Shown here in pieces: positions 7,851 to 15,411 of a stretch of 17,205 bases of DNA (the first letter of the stretch is position 1; each line of letters begins with the position of its first letter). Origin of the DNA: Niastella sp. Its GTDB lineage: Bacteria; Bacteroidota; Bacteroidia; Chitinophagales; Chitinophagaceae. A model generated the notes under the pieces. It had not been told where the DNA came from and did not search any database. It saw only the letters and a program-made list of their open reading frames with translations. A program made the translations under genes and the position numbers. The stretch lies in NCBI GenBank assembly GCA_021154515.1, contig JAJKIL010000194.1:1-17205 (forward strand). Reading direction: 5' to 3'.

Positions 7851-10800
7851 TTAGAAGCCGTAGCGGATACCTATTTGTATTTGCCAGGGGTTACCACCTT
7901 TTGTAATAACACCTGTATTGGTTTGAACCTTGTAGTCATAGTTTTGGGAAACATTGTCAAAGCCCTGGGTTTGATAGATGCTTTGTTTACCCAGGTTTCT
8001 GGAAGCGCCCCAATTTTTGTTGAGCAGGTTTTCTACGTTGAAGATGTCGCCGGATAATTCAACGTATTGTTTTTTCCATAGGTTGAATTTCTTGGCAACG
8101 CGTACATCCCATACGCCGTTAAACCGGTTGATACCGCCATTGCGTTCGGCAACCTGGCCCATACTTTTTCTAATGTATTTTTTATAGCTTTCGCTTGCAT
8201 CAGGATTATCCAGGATGGCAGAAATACCTGTGCGGTATTTTTCTGCTACTTTGGGGTCGTTGATATCGTAGATATAAGCCAGATCGTTGGTGGCAACGAA
8301 ATCGCCATTCATGTTTCCACTTGCTAATGAATAGCGGGTGCCGCCGATACCCGAATAGCGAACGCCAACGCTCACGCCATAGAAGGTGGGTAATGTTCCA
8401 TAGAATACCACTTTATGCCGGAACTGACCATCGGAATAAGTCAGTTTGCTCAGATCACGTGGATCATCTTTTACCATCAGGGCCAGGGTGGCGCTGTTGG
8501 CCACATCGCCATTATAGCTGGTGTTGTCTTTAGTATCGTTCCAGGTATAGCTGAAGGAAATTTCTCCGTCTTTAAAATAGCGCCAGGTACCATCTACTAC
8601 CACCGCAAACTGGTTTACTTTGCCTTCACTGTTCAACTCCAGTACACGGCCCACGTTCATGCTTTTGCGGCCCTGCATCCAGTCGGTAACCCCGGCAGGG
8701 CTGATGCTCGCAGCGGGCACATACACACCGCGGTTGCCTTCATTGCTCAAACGGAAGAAAGGTTGATCCACCATGTTCCGGTCAACATACATATAGTTGT
8801 TGCGGGCGATGGTGGCGTAGAACGTTACTCCCATTTTAAAATTATTGGTGATAAAGCGGCTGTACGACATATTGGCTTTATACACGACAGGAATGCGCGC
8901 ATCTTTCCCATTCATGTTGATAGTGGCCAGGCGCGGAACACCCTGATCGAACAATTCCTTGCCGGGTGCTGATGCAGGATTGCTGCGGTAGCCTGGGAAG
9001 TTGGGTTTGGGAATGTTCTTCTGAATATCTACAGACAATACTTTGGTTCCATCAAACACCATGTTGTTGATCATGGCGTAGTTATTAATATCTGAACCAA
9101 AGATACCGTCGCCCAAACGCAGGTAGTCGCGGTGTTTTTCATTAATGTCCCAATTGAACTGAATACGAGGTTGTAACTGGAGCGTATTCAGCGAACGGTT
9201 GGTGACAAGACCCAGTTCGTCATACGCCAGCTGGTAGAAATTGGGTTTATTAAAGTAATTGGTATAATCGGCGCGGATCCCGGCGGTCACATCAAGACCG
9301 GCCATCAGCTGCGTTTTCAACTGGGCGTATAAACCAGCATTCAGGAGGTTCTGTTTAACGCTTGGGTCATCGCTCAGGGCCACTTCACGGGCATACCGGT
9401 AGGGATTGAGGTTATCGAAATTGTTCAGTCCGTTGAAGTAGAAACGACCATTCATTTCACTGCCGTACAAAGAGTTCATGTGGGTGTACTGGATGTCGGC
9501 GCCAAATGTATAGTTGAATTTGTTAGTGTTGTAGTACATGTTGTTCACCAATTGAAACACGTTGTTGAAAAAGTGTTCGGGTGAATAACGCTGGCCACCA
9601 AACTGGATGGTAGTACTTCCCTCGGGACTGGCGATGCGTTCTACAATACCTCTTGGAATATTTTGCCGGGGTAACTGGCTGCCCGGCGAGCTTTCTTCAA
9701 AAGTATACAGGTGCTGGAACTTCAACTCATTGGTAATTTTGGAGTTTACCACAGTACGCAGGGTGGCCAGCAAGCTGTTGTTCCAGGCATGCGCATCGGC
9801 ATACACTTCATAAATGTTGTTGGTAGAATTATCATCCCGGGCCAGTGGCGCCCGGTCGTTTACATAGTTGTCTCTTATGGTAAGCAGGTTTTTTGCATTC
9901 AGCTGCCAGTCAATACGCAGAAAGGCGGCATCGGTATGGCGTTGCTTGTCAAAAGAACCAACCTGGGGCGAACTGGCTACGCCGTATTTATCCCTGGCAA
10001 TTTGAAGATAGCGATTCAGTGTGTCGGGATTGGTTTGCAGGCGTTTTGCATCCGCTGATGATTGAATATCGAGTAATTGTAAAGGCCGGGCGTCATCCTG
10101 ACGGTCCCAGGCAATAAAGAACTGAGCTTTGTTCTTAATAATGGGGCCGCCTATTGAAAAACCATATTGGTTGGTATGAAAATCATTTACCCGGCGTGCG
10201 CCCTTCATATCATATTTACTCGATAACCAGTCGGCGCGGGAAAACAAAAAGGCGCTGCCCGACAAGGTATTGGTTCCTGCCTTGGTAACCGTGCTGATGG
10301 TGCCACCACCACTACGACCATATGTAACGTCGTATTGGTTGGTCACTACCTTGAATTCGCGGATAGCTTCCATAGACAATGCATAGGGGCCGCCGATGCG
10401 GCTATTGGTGCCACTGCTTGAGGTGGGATTTTTCGCGGAGGTACCATCGATAGTGATATTAGTAGAAGAACCCAACTGACCGGCCAGGTTGCTGCCGCTG
10501 CTGAGTGGCGACAGGTCGATCAATGAAGTAAAGTTGCGGCCGTTAACCGGTAACCGGGAAATGTCACGGGCGGATACAGAAGTAGCGGCGCCAAAGTTTT
10601 CTGATTTTTTCCGCTGGCCGGTAGCTGTTACGGTAACTTCATTCATGCTGGCTGCAGAAACCTGCATGGTGATGTTTACCCGCAACAGGTCGCCCTGGTT
10701 CAATGAATAGTCGGTACGTTTTTGTTCACCATACCCAACATAGGTAGCCTTGATGGTATAAGGGCCGCCCAATGGCAATTCCTTAAAAATGTACTGGCCT

Positions 10801-10994
10801 TTTTCATTGGTCAGTGTTGCCGTAGTAAAGCCGGTTGATTCATTGGTTAACACAATGCTGGCTCCATCAACCGGTTTTTTGTTCTCATCGGTAATTACGC
10901 CGATGATGGAAGCCTGGGTAGTTTGTGCAGCTAGTCGGTGACCTGCAAGACCTGCCAATAGCAAGGCCAGCAGCAGAATGATCGGTTTCTTCAT
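7851..10994 (-). CDS. Oar-like TonB-dependent receptor with carboxypeptidase-regulatory-like N-terminal domain
   Basis: A 1047-residue outer membrane protein. A signal peptide (1-23, ending LAA before Gln24) is followed by a CarboxypepD-regulatory-like beta-sandwich at about 28-110 (IIGVITDENKKPVDGASIVL at 30-49, then NEKGQYIFKELPLG). Next is a TonB-box-like MNEVTVTATGQ at 117-127 and the plug domain to about 240, with LPVNGRNFTSLIDLSP, EAIREFKVVTNQYDVTYGRS and GGGTISTVTKAGTN. The rest is the barrel, ending WQIQIGIRYGF with the terminal Phe typical of barrel proteins. This order is that of the Oar-like group, named for Myxococcus Oar; several members have been linked to export or import of proteins and peptides. 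There is no SusD partner. The gene converges on the small barrel gene, and 250 bases of leader DNA precede it. The substrate is unknown. Confidence 0.93.
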   Translation of the reverse strand: MKKPIILLLALLLAGLAGHRLAAQTTQASIIGVITDENKKPVDGASIVLTNESTGFTTATLTNEKGQYIFKELPLGGPYTIKATYVGYGEQKRTDYSLNQGDLLRVNITMQVSAASMNEVTVTATGQRKKSENFGAATSVSARDISRLPVNGRNFTSLIDLSPLSSGSNLAGQLGSSTNITIDGTSAKNPTSSSGTNSRIGGPYALSMEAIREFKVVTNQYDVTYGRSGGGTISTVTKAGTNTLSGSAFLFSRADWLSSKYDMKGARRVNDFHTNQYGFSIGGPIIKNKAQFFIAWDRQDDARPLQLLDIQSSADAKRLQTNPDTLNRYLQIARDKYGVASSPQVGSFDKQRHTDAAFLRIDWQLNAKNLLTIRDNYVNDRAPLARDDNSTNNIYEVYADAHAWNNSLLATLRTVVNSKITNELKFQHLYTFEESSPGSQLPRQNIPRGIVERIASPEGSTTIQFGGQRYSPEHFFNNVFQLVNNMYYNTNKFNYTFGADIQYTHMNSLYGSEMNGRFYFNGLNNFDNLNPYRYAREVALSDDPSVKQNLLNAGLYAQLKTQLMAGLDVTAGIRADYTNYFNKPNFYQLAYDELGLVTNRSLNTLQLQPRIQFNWDINEKHRDYLRLGDGIFGSDINNYAMINNMVFDGTKVLSVDIQKNIPKPNFPGYRSNPASAPGKELFDQGVPRLATINMNGKDARIPVVYKANMSYSRFITNNFKMGVTFYATIARNNYMYVDRNMVDQPFFRLSNEGNRGVYVPAASISPAGVTDWMQGRKSMNVGRVLELNSEGKVNQFAVVVDGTWRYFKDGEISFSYTWNDTKDNTSYNGDVANSATLALMVKDDPRDLSKLTYSDGQFRHKVVFYGTLPTFYGVSVGVRYSGIGGTRYSLASGNMNGDFVATNDLAYIYDINDPKVAEKYRTGISAILDNPDASESYKKYIRKSMGQVAERNGGINRFNGVWDVRVAKKFNLWKKQYVELSGDIFNVENLLNKNWGASRNLGKQSIYQTQGFDNVSQNYDYKVQTNTGVITKGGNPWQIQIGIRYGF

Positions 10995-11244
10995 CTGATG
11001 GGTTACTTTTAAATATATAAGAATTATAAATTACCAGGTCGGGTACATGCAGAAGGCAGGAATGCCTTATTGGGCATTGACGGTCAAAGCAATCGATTGG
11101 TACTACGGGTTAGGAGAAAAATTATACAGTAACAGTAACCGTATTTCTCACGCGGCGAAAATAGCAAGTGGTTGTATGATTGAACGCAGTGATAAATTTG
11201 ATAACATTATCTTCATTTTTAGTTTACATAGCGCCGGAGATTAA
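10995..11244. other. Leader region of the Oar-like receptor, no gene seen
   Basis: The 250 bases between two minus-strand genes hold no coding region I can support and no clean terminator or promoter. Three hexamers (ACAGTA, ACAGTA, ACCGTA) stand in a row at 11126-11143, and a small hairpin (AAGGC/GCCTT) lies near 11051-11072. The plus-strand open frame at 11047-11244 has no recognisable composition or start context and is taken as chance. Confidence 0.5.
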
Positions 11245-12489
11245 TTACCACACTAAAGGCTGCGGTTCATTCTTCCAGAATATTACCCTGAACTCTTCAT
11301 AGTGATTGCCATTACCAATGGTGTGATTATCGCGCTGTCCTTCATTGAGCTTCAATTTATGGATCATCCCTGAGCAGGAAGCAACCCATAAAGTTTTTTC
11401 ATCTTCAGAGAGCGTCATGCTGGTAATGGTAGAACCTACAAAATAATGCCAGCACTTTTTCCCTTCTTTATCGAATGCCTGTACATGACCGGCCGCATCG
11501 CCAAAGATGTAATGCTCCGATGTAGCTACTGCTGCATATACGCGGCAGTTTTTATCGATAATGGTATTCCTGGCAACGCCGGTATTTATATTGGGAAATC
11601 CGGCAGTGGGCACACTGATGGTAGCGCCAGTGTATAAATGGCAGGAGTTCAATAGTACCTGTTGTCCGTCTTTGGAGAACAACGCATAATGGGGATAAGA
11701 TGATTGCGGGTCGATGGTGGCTATATGGTTGCCGGCGCGGTTTAAGATCCGGTGAGCGGATGTTTGGTCACCTACAGCAATGAAGTTATTATCATACGAT
11801 AAAGCAGCGTGCTCCATATCTATGTAAGAGCTCCAGTCCTTATCTTCCCGATCAGGAATGGGATGGATCATAGCGTGCCCGCTGGTGGTGAGCAGGTAAA
11901 TGCCTTCGGAAGAAATGAGCAGCACGGATAATCCGTCGTTAAAAGGAATGAGTTGTGAGATGGGCAATGGGACAACAGGCGGCAATTTGAATTCAGCTAT
12001 TTTTTTCCCTGCCCAGTTCTTATGGGTTGTTACAGAATTGGTTTTTGCAATTGCGTAAATATTGTTCTGGTGCGAACGGCCAATTGCCTGGATGGAATCA
12101 GATAGCTTTTCAATGATCCTGTTCGTAAGTACATAGGCGCTTCTTTTTTCATAAGCAGAACCTATAACAAACGCTATCGTATTTTCATTTATATAACACA
12201 GGTTTTCTATGTTTTGTCCCTGTTCCTGGATGATATTTATAAATGGGGCATGGGCGGGTGGGTAAGAGGCTCTGAAGGTATCAATAGTGCCTTCCCTGTT
12301 GGCTTTCTTTAAAAGGGATAATACTTCCAGAGCCAGTTCGTTTCGGTTATCTGCAGGTGCAGAACCTTTCCAGTTATGCAAACCATTTTCCTCAACAAAT
12401 GCCAGTTGTGCATTTATCTCCTTTGCATATGAATGCCCCTGTATATTCCATTGAGTTTGCAATAAATGAATATTGTCCGCCGAATTCAT
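11245..12489 (-). CDS. Unrecognised cytoplasmic protein, probably beta-propeller (WD40/PQQ-like)
   Basis: A 414-residue protein with no signal peptide or membrane segment. I do not recognise the family. Residues 1-85 look mainly helical (LLQTQWNIQGHSYAKEIN at 9-26). From about 90 on, beta-rich modules of some 40-50 residues recur: ENTIAFVIG (102-110), QNNIYAIAKT (141-150), GLSVLLISSEGIYLLTTSG (186-204), DNNFIAVGDQ (233-242), GQQVLLNSCHLYTG (275-288), EHYIFGDAAGHVQAFDKEG (325-343) and EKTLWVASCSGMIHKL (364-379). The last two are the classic propeller pattern of a strand, a G-x-V turn and another strand. The C-terminus is aromatic and acidic (YEEFRVIFWKNEPQPLVW, 397-414) and may be a separate motif. 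A propeller usually serves protein-protein contact, but no partner or pathway can be named. The gene is divergent from the TfoX-like gene, with 21-bp-spaced repeats between them. Confidence 0.7.
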   Translation of the reverse strand: MNSADNIHLLQTQWNIQGHSYAKEINAQLAFVEENGLHNWKGSAPADNRNELALEVLSLLKKANREGTIDTFRASYPPAHAPFINIIQEQGQNIENLCYINENTIAFVIGSAYEKRSAYVLTNRIIEKLSDSIQAIGRSHQNNIYAIAKTNSVTTHKNWAGKKIAEFKLPPVVPLPISQLIPFNDGLSVLLISSEGIYLLTTSGHAMIHPIPDREDKDWSSYIDMEHAALSYDNNFIAVGDQTSAHRILNRAGNHIATIDPQSSYPHYALFSKDGQQVLLNSCHLYTGATISVPTAGFPNINTGVARNTIIDKNCRVYAAVATSEHYIFGDAAGHVQAFDKEGKKCWHYFVGSTITSMTLSEDEKTLWVASCSGMIHKLKLNEGQRDNHTIGNGNHYEEFRVIFWKNEPQPLVW

Positions 12490-12608
12490 GCAGCCGATTC
12501 CTTTTTTATTTTCCCAAAATGTGACTTAGAATATAAGACGATCGTGGTTGATTAAAGTTGCAAACGGTAAAGCTATAACAAGATTTTAAGATCCATAATA
12601 ATAACTTA

Positions 12609-12659
12609 ATAAGTGTGTTGTTTTGGTCGATAAGTGTGTAATTTTCGCCAATAAGCGTG
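12609..12659 (+). promoter_or_regulatory. Three 9-bp direct repeats at 21-bp spacing, candidate LytTR-regulator site
   Basis: ATAAGTGTG at 12609-12617, ATAAGTGTG at 12630-12638 and ATAAGCGTG at 12651-12659 are exactly 21 bp apart start to start, leaving 12-base spacers. The first two spacers are also partly alike. Known LytTR response regulators bind pairs of 9-bp direct repeats with 12-13 bp spacers, placed on one face of the helix. A LytTR regulator gene lies 2 kb downstream. The repeats are in the divergent region between the propeller gene (start 12489) and the TfoX-like gene (start 12736). A TATTTTTC at 12693-12700 resembles a -7 element, which would put the third repeat near -46. Which regulator binds is inference. 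Confidence 0.5.
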
Positions 12660-12735
12660 CAACGTGAATGGCACTGATTGAACACTTTTTTGTATTTTTC
12701 CATTGATCTTTCATGATAACTCAAATCAACTTTTC

Positions 12736-13083
12736 ATGGCTTACGATATAAAACTGGCAGACAGAATACGGGAATACCTGGTGCAGTTCCCTAAATTAAA
12801 GATTGAAGAAAAGCAGATGTTCAGTGGACTTACGTTTATGGTGAATGGCAAAATGTGTGTGTGTGTAAGTGGCGAAAACCTGATGTGCCGGTTTGATCCT
12901 GTTTTGCAGGATGAGGTGGCCGAGAAAAATGGTTTTCAACCCATGATCATGAAAGGAAGGGAATACAAAGGGTTTTGCTATATCCACCCCGAAGGGTTTA
13001 AGTCAAAGAAGGATTTTGAATACTGGGTGGGGTTGTGTGTTGCTTTTAATGAAAAGGCGAAGTCGTCGAAGAAGAAGAAGTAA
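12736..13083 (+). CDS. TfoX N-terminal-domain protein
   Basis: A small soluble protein of 115 residues from the ATG at 12736 (MAYDIKLADRIREYL). A TTG 11 codons upstream is in frame, but the family alignment as I know it begins with the helix at AYDIKLADRIREYL, so the ATG is preferred. The sequence is that of the TfoX/Sxy N-terminal domain: a first helix, EKQMFSGLTFMVNGKMCVCVSGENLMCRF (about 27-55; only for orientation), a CYIHPEGF strand, and the closing helix FEYWVGLCVAFNEKAK, then a lysine tail. In Haemophilus and E. coli, TfoX/Sxy proteins promote competence gene expression with CRP, but those carry a C-terminal domain as well. Single-domain versions like this are common in Bacteroidota and have no known role, so a competence function should not be assumed. 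It has candidate regulatory repeats upstream and the kinase operon about 100 bases downstream. Confidence 0.82.
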   Translation: MAYDIKLADRIREYLVQFPKLKIEEKQMFSGLTFMVNGKMCVCVSGENLMCRFDPVLQDEVAEKNGFQPMIMKGREYKGFCYIHPEGFKSKKDFEYWVGLCVAFNEKAKSSKKKK

Positions 13084-13159
13084 CTTCCATCCCATATTTA
13101 TTAACCCCATCCCTTTTTTGCCGTTTTCATCACATTTACCGCCATCATGTTGAAGTATG

Positions 13160-13183
13160 GGTTAATCTTGTTGAAAATTAACC
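13160..13183. promoter_or_regulatory. 7-bp inverted repeat just before the kinase start codon
   Basis: GGTTAAT at 13160-13166 and ATTAACC at 13177-13183 are perfect inverted copies around 10 bases, ending three bases before the ATG at 13187. They could be an operator or an RNA hairpin covering the ribosome entry site of the operon. The assignment rests on symmetry and position only. Confidence 0.3.
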
Positions 13184-13186
13184 GGC

Positions 13187-14749
13187 ATGAAAATCAGGTG
13201 GCGGGAACATGAAATAATCTTTATTGCCCTGTTGGTTGCCATTCAGGTGATCGTTTATCTGAAACAATTGTATGATGTCTCCCAGGGAATCAGCGTGACC
13301 AATTATGCAAAGGAGCTCGGGGAAGCAGTTGCACAATTTGTAAACTGGAAACAGGTGTTTATATCGCAGGTAATGGAGGTGTTATTGTTGTTTGCCGCCT
13401 ACCTGTCGATAAACCTCGTGATACTGCCATTGATAAAGAAGATCTCGTTTGGCGATATAGAACGAATTTTTTCAAAGAACATACTTTGGGCTGTCGCAGC
13501 CATTATTGGAACCAGTTTTCTGCTGGCAAAAGGATTTAATATCATTTCATTTTTTTCCAGGCAACACCTGTTTACCTATTGGGGGCGCCGGTACCTGGCT
13601 TGGGTAGAGCATAATAACGGGTGGTTGAACATATTCCAGGGGTTTGGTTTAGCCACTGGTATGGTGCTCCAGGTTACCGTGTTGGCAGGGTTGCGTGAAT
13701 TCATCTGCTGGATGATAGCAAGGCCGGGTGGTCGAAGGGAATTCAGAATACTGATTACAAATAATATCACCTCCCTGTGCTTTATTTTCCTGCTGGTGCT
13801 GATCGTACTCAATCCCCCGCACGAGGATTTCCTGCTGTATTTTGGCTGCATTACACCTGTGTTCCTCGTATATTTATTTACCACTTTCTGGATCTTTCCG
13901 TTCAAAGGAGATGCTTCTTTTCTGCATGTACCAGTACTTAAAAGAGTATTTTTCATTACTTTTCTATGCTCTATACTTTCCAAGTTTTACTTTAAACATG
14001 AAAATGCAATGCTTTTCTACTCCATGTATTGGGCTTTCCTTTTATTTGCTGTGGTGCCACTCAGTTGGCTTTTATATCAGCAGCGGAAAAACCAGATACT
14101 GCAATTGCGGGGAATGGAAACTGCGCTGGCCAGGTCAGATGCGAATCTTCAAATGCTGCGTTCACAAATAAATCCTCATTTCCTGTTCAATGCATTGAAT
14201 ACCTTATATGCCACCGCCCTGCAACATGATTCGGAGCGAACCGCCGAAGGCATTCAACAGTTGGGCGATATGATGCGTTTTATGCTGGATGATAATACGA
14301 AGGAGTTCATTCCGATGGAGAAAGAAATGGAATACCTTAAAAATTATATCAGTCTGCAAAGGCTTCGGGTATTGTCTTCACCCGATATTGTGATAGAAGA
14401 AAACCTGGATGAGGTGCGCTGTCACCACCTGGTAGCTCCTATGATCTTTATTCCTTTTGTGGAAAATGCTTTCAAACATGGTATCAGCGGGAAGGAAAGA
14501 TCATGGATATTTATAAAAATGGAATGCAGTGATAAAGATATATTGTTTGAAGTAAGGAACAGCATTCACCGCCGGGTTGATATGGAAGCAGGTAGAACAG
14601 GAATTGGATTACAGAATGTAAAAGGCCGGCTGAACCTGTTGTACCCACATCAACATGAACTATTGATCCAGGAAAAGGACGGAGGGTTCATTGTTCGCTT
14701 ACATATAACAATAACAAACAAAAGCCATGTTGCAAGCGATCGTAATTGA
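13187..14749 (+). CDS. LytS/YehU-type sensor histidine kinase, multi-pass membrane protein
   Basis: A 520-residue sensor kinase. The first 300 residues are a membrane domain with about seven or eight hydrophobic segments (near 9-26, 58-83, 98-120, 150-176, 188-208, 216-237, 252-268 and 276-298); no known sensor domain is recognisable. A short coiled coil (KNQILQLRGMETALARSDAN, 301-320) leads into the His_kinase domain of the LytS/YehU group, with QINPHFLFN at 327-335 and His331 as the likely phosphate acceptor. The ATP-binding part has PFVENAFKHG at 423-432 (N-box) and TGIGLQNVKGRL at 471-482 (G-box). All needed motifs are intact. Its 3' end overlaps the start of the response regulator gene by 23 bp, so the pair is surely cotranscribed and probably translationally coupled. 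Kinases of this class phosphorylate LytTR regulators. The signal is unknown. Confidence 0.95.
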   Translation: MKIRWREHEIIFIALLVAIQVIVYLKQLYDVSQGISVTNYAKELGEAVAQFVNWKQVFISQVMEVLLLFAAYLSINLVILPLIKKISFGDIERIFSKNILWAVAAIIGTSFLLAKGFNIISFFSRQHLFTYWGRRYLAWVEHNNGWLNIFQGFGLATGMVLQVTVLAGLREFICWMIARPGGRREFRILITNNITSLCFIFLLVLIVLNPPHEDFLLYFGCITPVFLVYLFTTFWIFPFKGDASFLHVPVLKRVFFITFLCSILSKFYFKHENAMLFYSMYWAFLLFAVVPLSWLLYQQRKNQILQLRGMETALARSDANLQMLRSQINPHFLFNALNTLYATALQHDSERTAEGIQQLGDMMRFMLDDNTKEFIPMEKEMEYLKNYISLQRLRVLSSPDIVIEENLDEVRCHHLVAPMIFIPFVENAFKHGISGKERSWIFIKMECSDKDILFEVRNSIHRRVDMEAGRTGIGLQNVKGRLNLLYPHQHELLIQEKDGGFIVRLHITITNKSHVASDRN

Positions 14750-15410
14750 TGATGAGCCAAAAGCCCTGGAGGTAATAAGGGAATTGACGCGTAAAGTAAC
14801 CTTCATTGAGGTTACAGGTTACTTCACCGACTCTTTTGAAGCGTTGGGATGTATGCAACAAAACCCGGTGCAACTGGTCTTTCTCGATATTAATATGCCC
14901 GAAATTTCCGGTATCCAGTTTGTGAAAACCATGCCCGATCCGCCGATGATCGTTTTTACCACTGCCTATAGTGAATATGCCGTGGAAGGGTTTGAATTGA
15001 AAGCGATCGATTACCTGTTGAAGCCATTTTCATTAGCGCGTTTCCTGATGGCCTGCAATAAAGCCTATGAGCAATATCAATTAAGACAAAAGAACCAGGC
15101 CTCGCTCCCGGCAGTATTCATTAAAAGCGGTTATGAACAGGTGCGGGTGGATCTGGAAGCAGTGCTGTATGCAGAAAGTAGTGGTAATTATGTTCAGTTT
15201 GTAACGCAGCACCAAAAGATAGTATCGCGCCTTACGATGGGCGAGGCGGAAGCACTGTTGCCGGCCAGTCATTTTATTCGAATACACCGCTCTTATATTG
15301 TTTCATTGAAACACATCACCAGAATTGACAGGAAGACAGCCTGGATCGGTAACGCTGAACTGCCAATTGGGCCGGCTTACCTGGCTGATATTGACAAGAA
15401 AATAAAATAA
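14727..15410 (+). CDS. LytTR-family response regulator
   Basis: A 227-residue regulator with two domains. The receiver spans about 1-120, with acidic pocket Asp8-Asp9, phosphoacceptor Asp54 in LVFLDINMPEISG, Thr78/Thr79 in VFTTAYSEYAVEGF, and Lys99 in YLLKPF. The LytTR DNA-binding domain follows from about 128, with FIKSGYEQVRV, LYAESSGNYVQF at 147-158, and SHFIRIHRSYIVSLKHI at 181-197. LytTR domains bind paired 9-bp direct repeats about one helical turn apart. The ATG lies inside the kinase gene (23-bp overlap), and the next gene starts one base after the stop. Direct repeats of suitable geometry are 2 kb upstream at 12609-12659 and are the candidate target. No such repeats were seen directly before the kinase gene, so autoregulation is not evident. 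Confidence 0.95.
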   Translation: MLQAIVIDDEPKALEVIRELTRKVTFIEVTGYFTDSFEALGCMQQNPVQLVFLDINMPEISGIQFVKTMPDPPMIVFTTAYSEYAVEGFELKAIDYLLKPFSLARFLMACNKAYEQYQLRQKNQASLPAVFIKSGYEQVRVDLEAVLYAESSGNYVQFVTQHQKIVSRLTMGEAEALLPASHFIRIHRSYIVSLKHITRIDRKTAWIGNAELPIGPAYLADIDKKIK

Positions 15411-15411
15411 C

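Noticed and set aside
8415..8972. 185-codon plus-strand open frame
   Set aside because: It lies wholly antisense within the well-supported Oar-like receptor gene and has no recognisable features; a shadow frame.
11047..11244. Plus-strand 65-codon open frame in the leader of the Oar-like receptor
   Set aside because: No family resemblance, no hydrophobic or domain pattern, and it lies against the direction of both flanking genes. Likely chance.
12506..12724. Minus-strand 72-codon open frame with heptad-like peptide repeats (TLIGENY, TLIDQNN, TLIKLL)
   Set aside because: The peptide repeat is simply the 21-bp DNA repeat read in frame. The only start is a TTG, the frame overlaps the TfoX-like gene start, and the DNA-level explanation (phased binding sites) is simpler.
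12736..13083. Idea that the TfoX-like protein marks a competence system
   Set aside because: Only the N-terminal domain is present and no DNA-uptake genes are in view; single-domain TfoX proteins are common with no known competence role.
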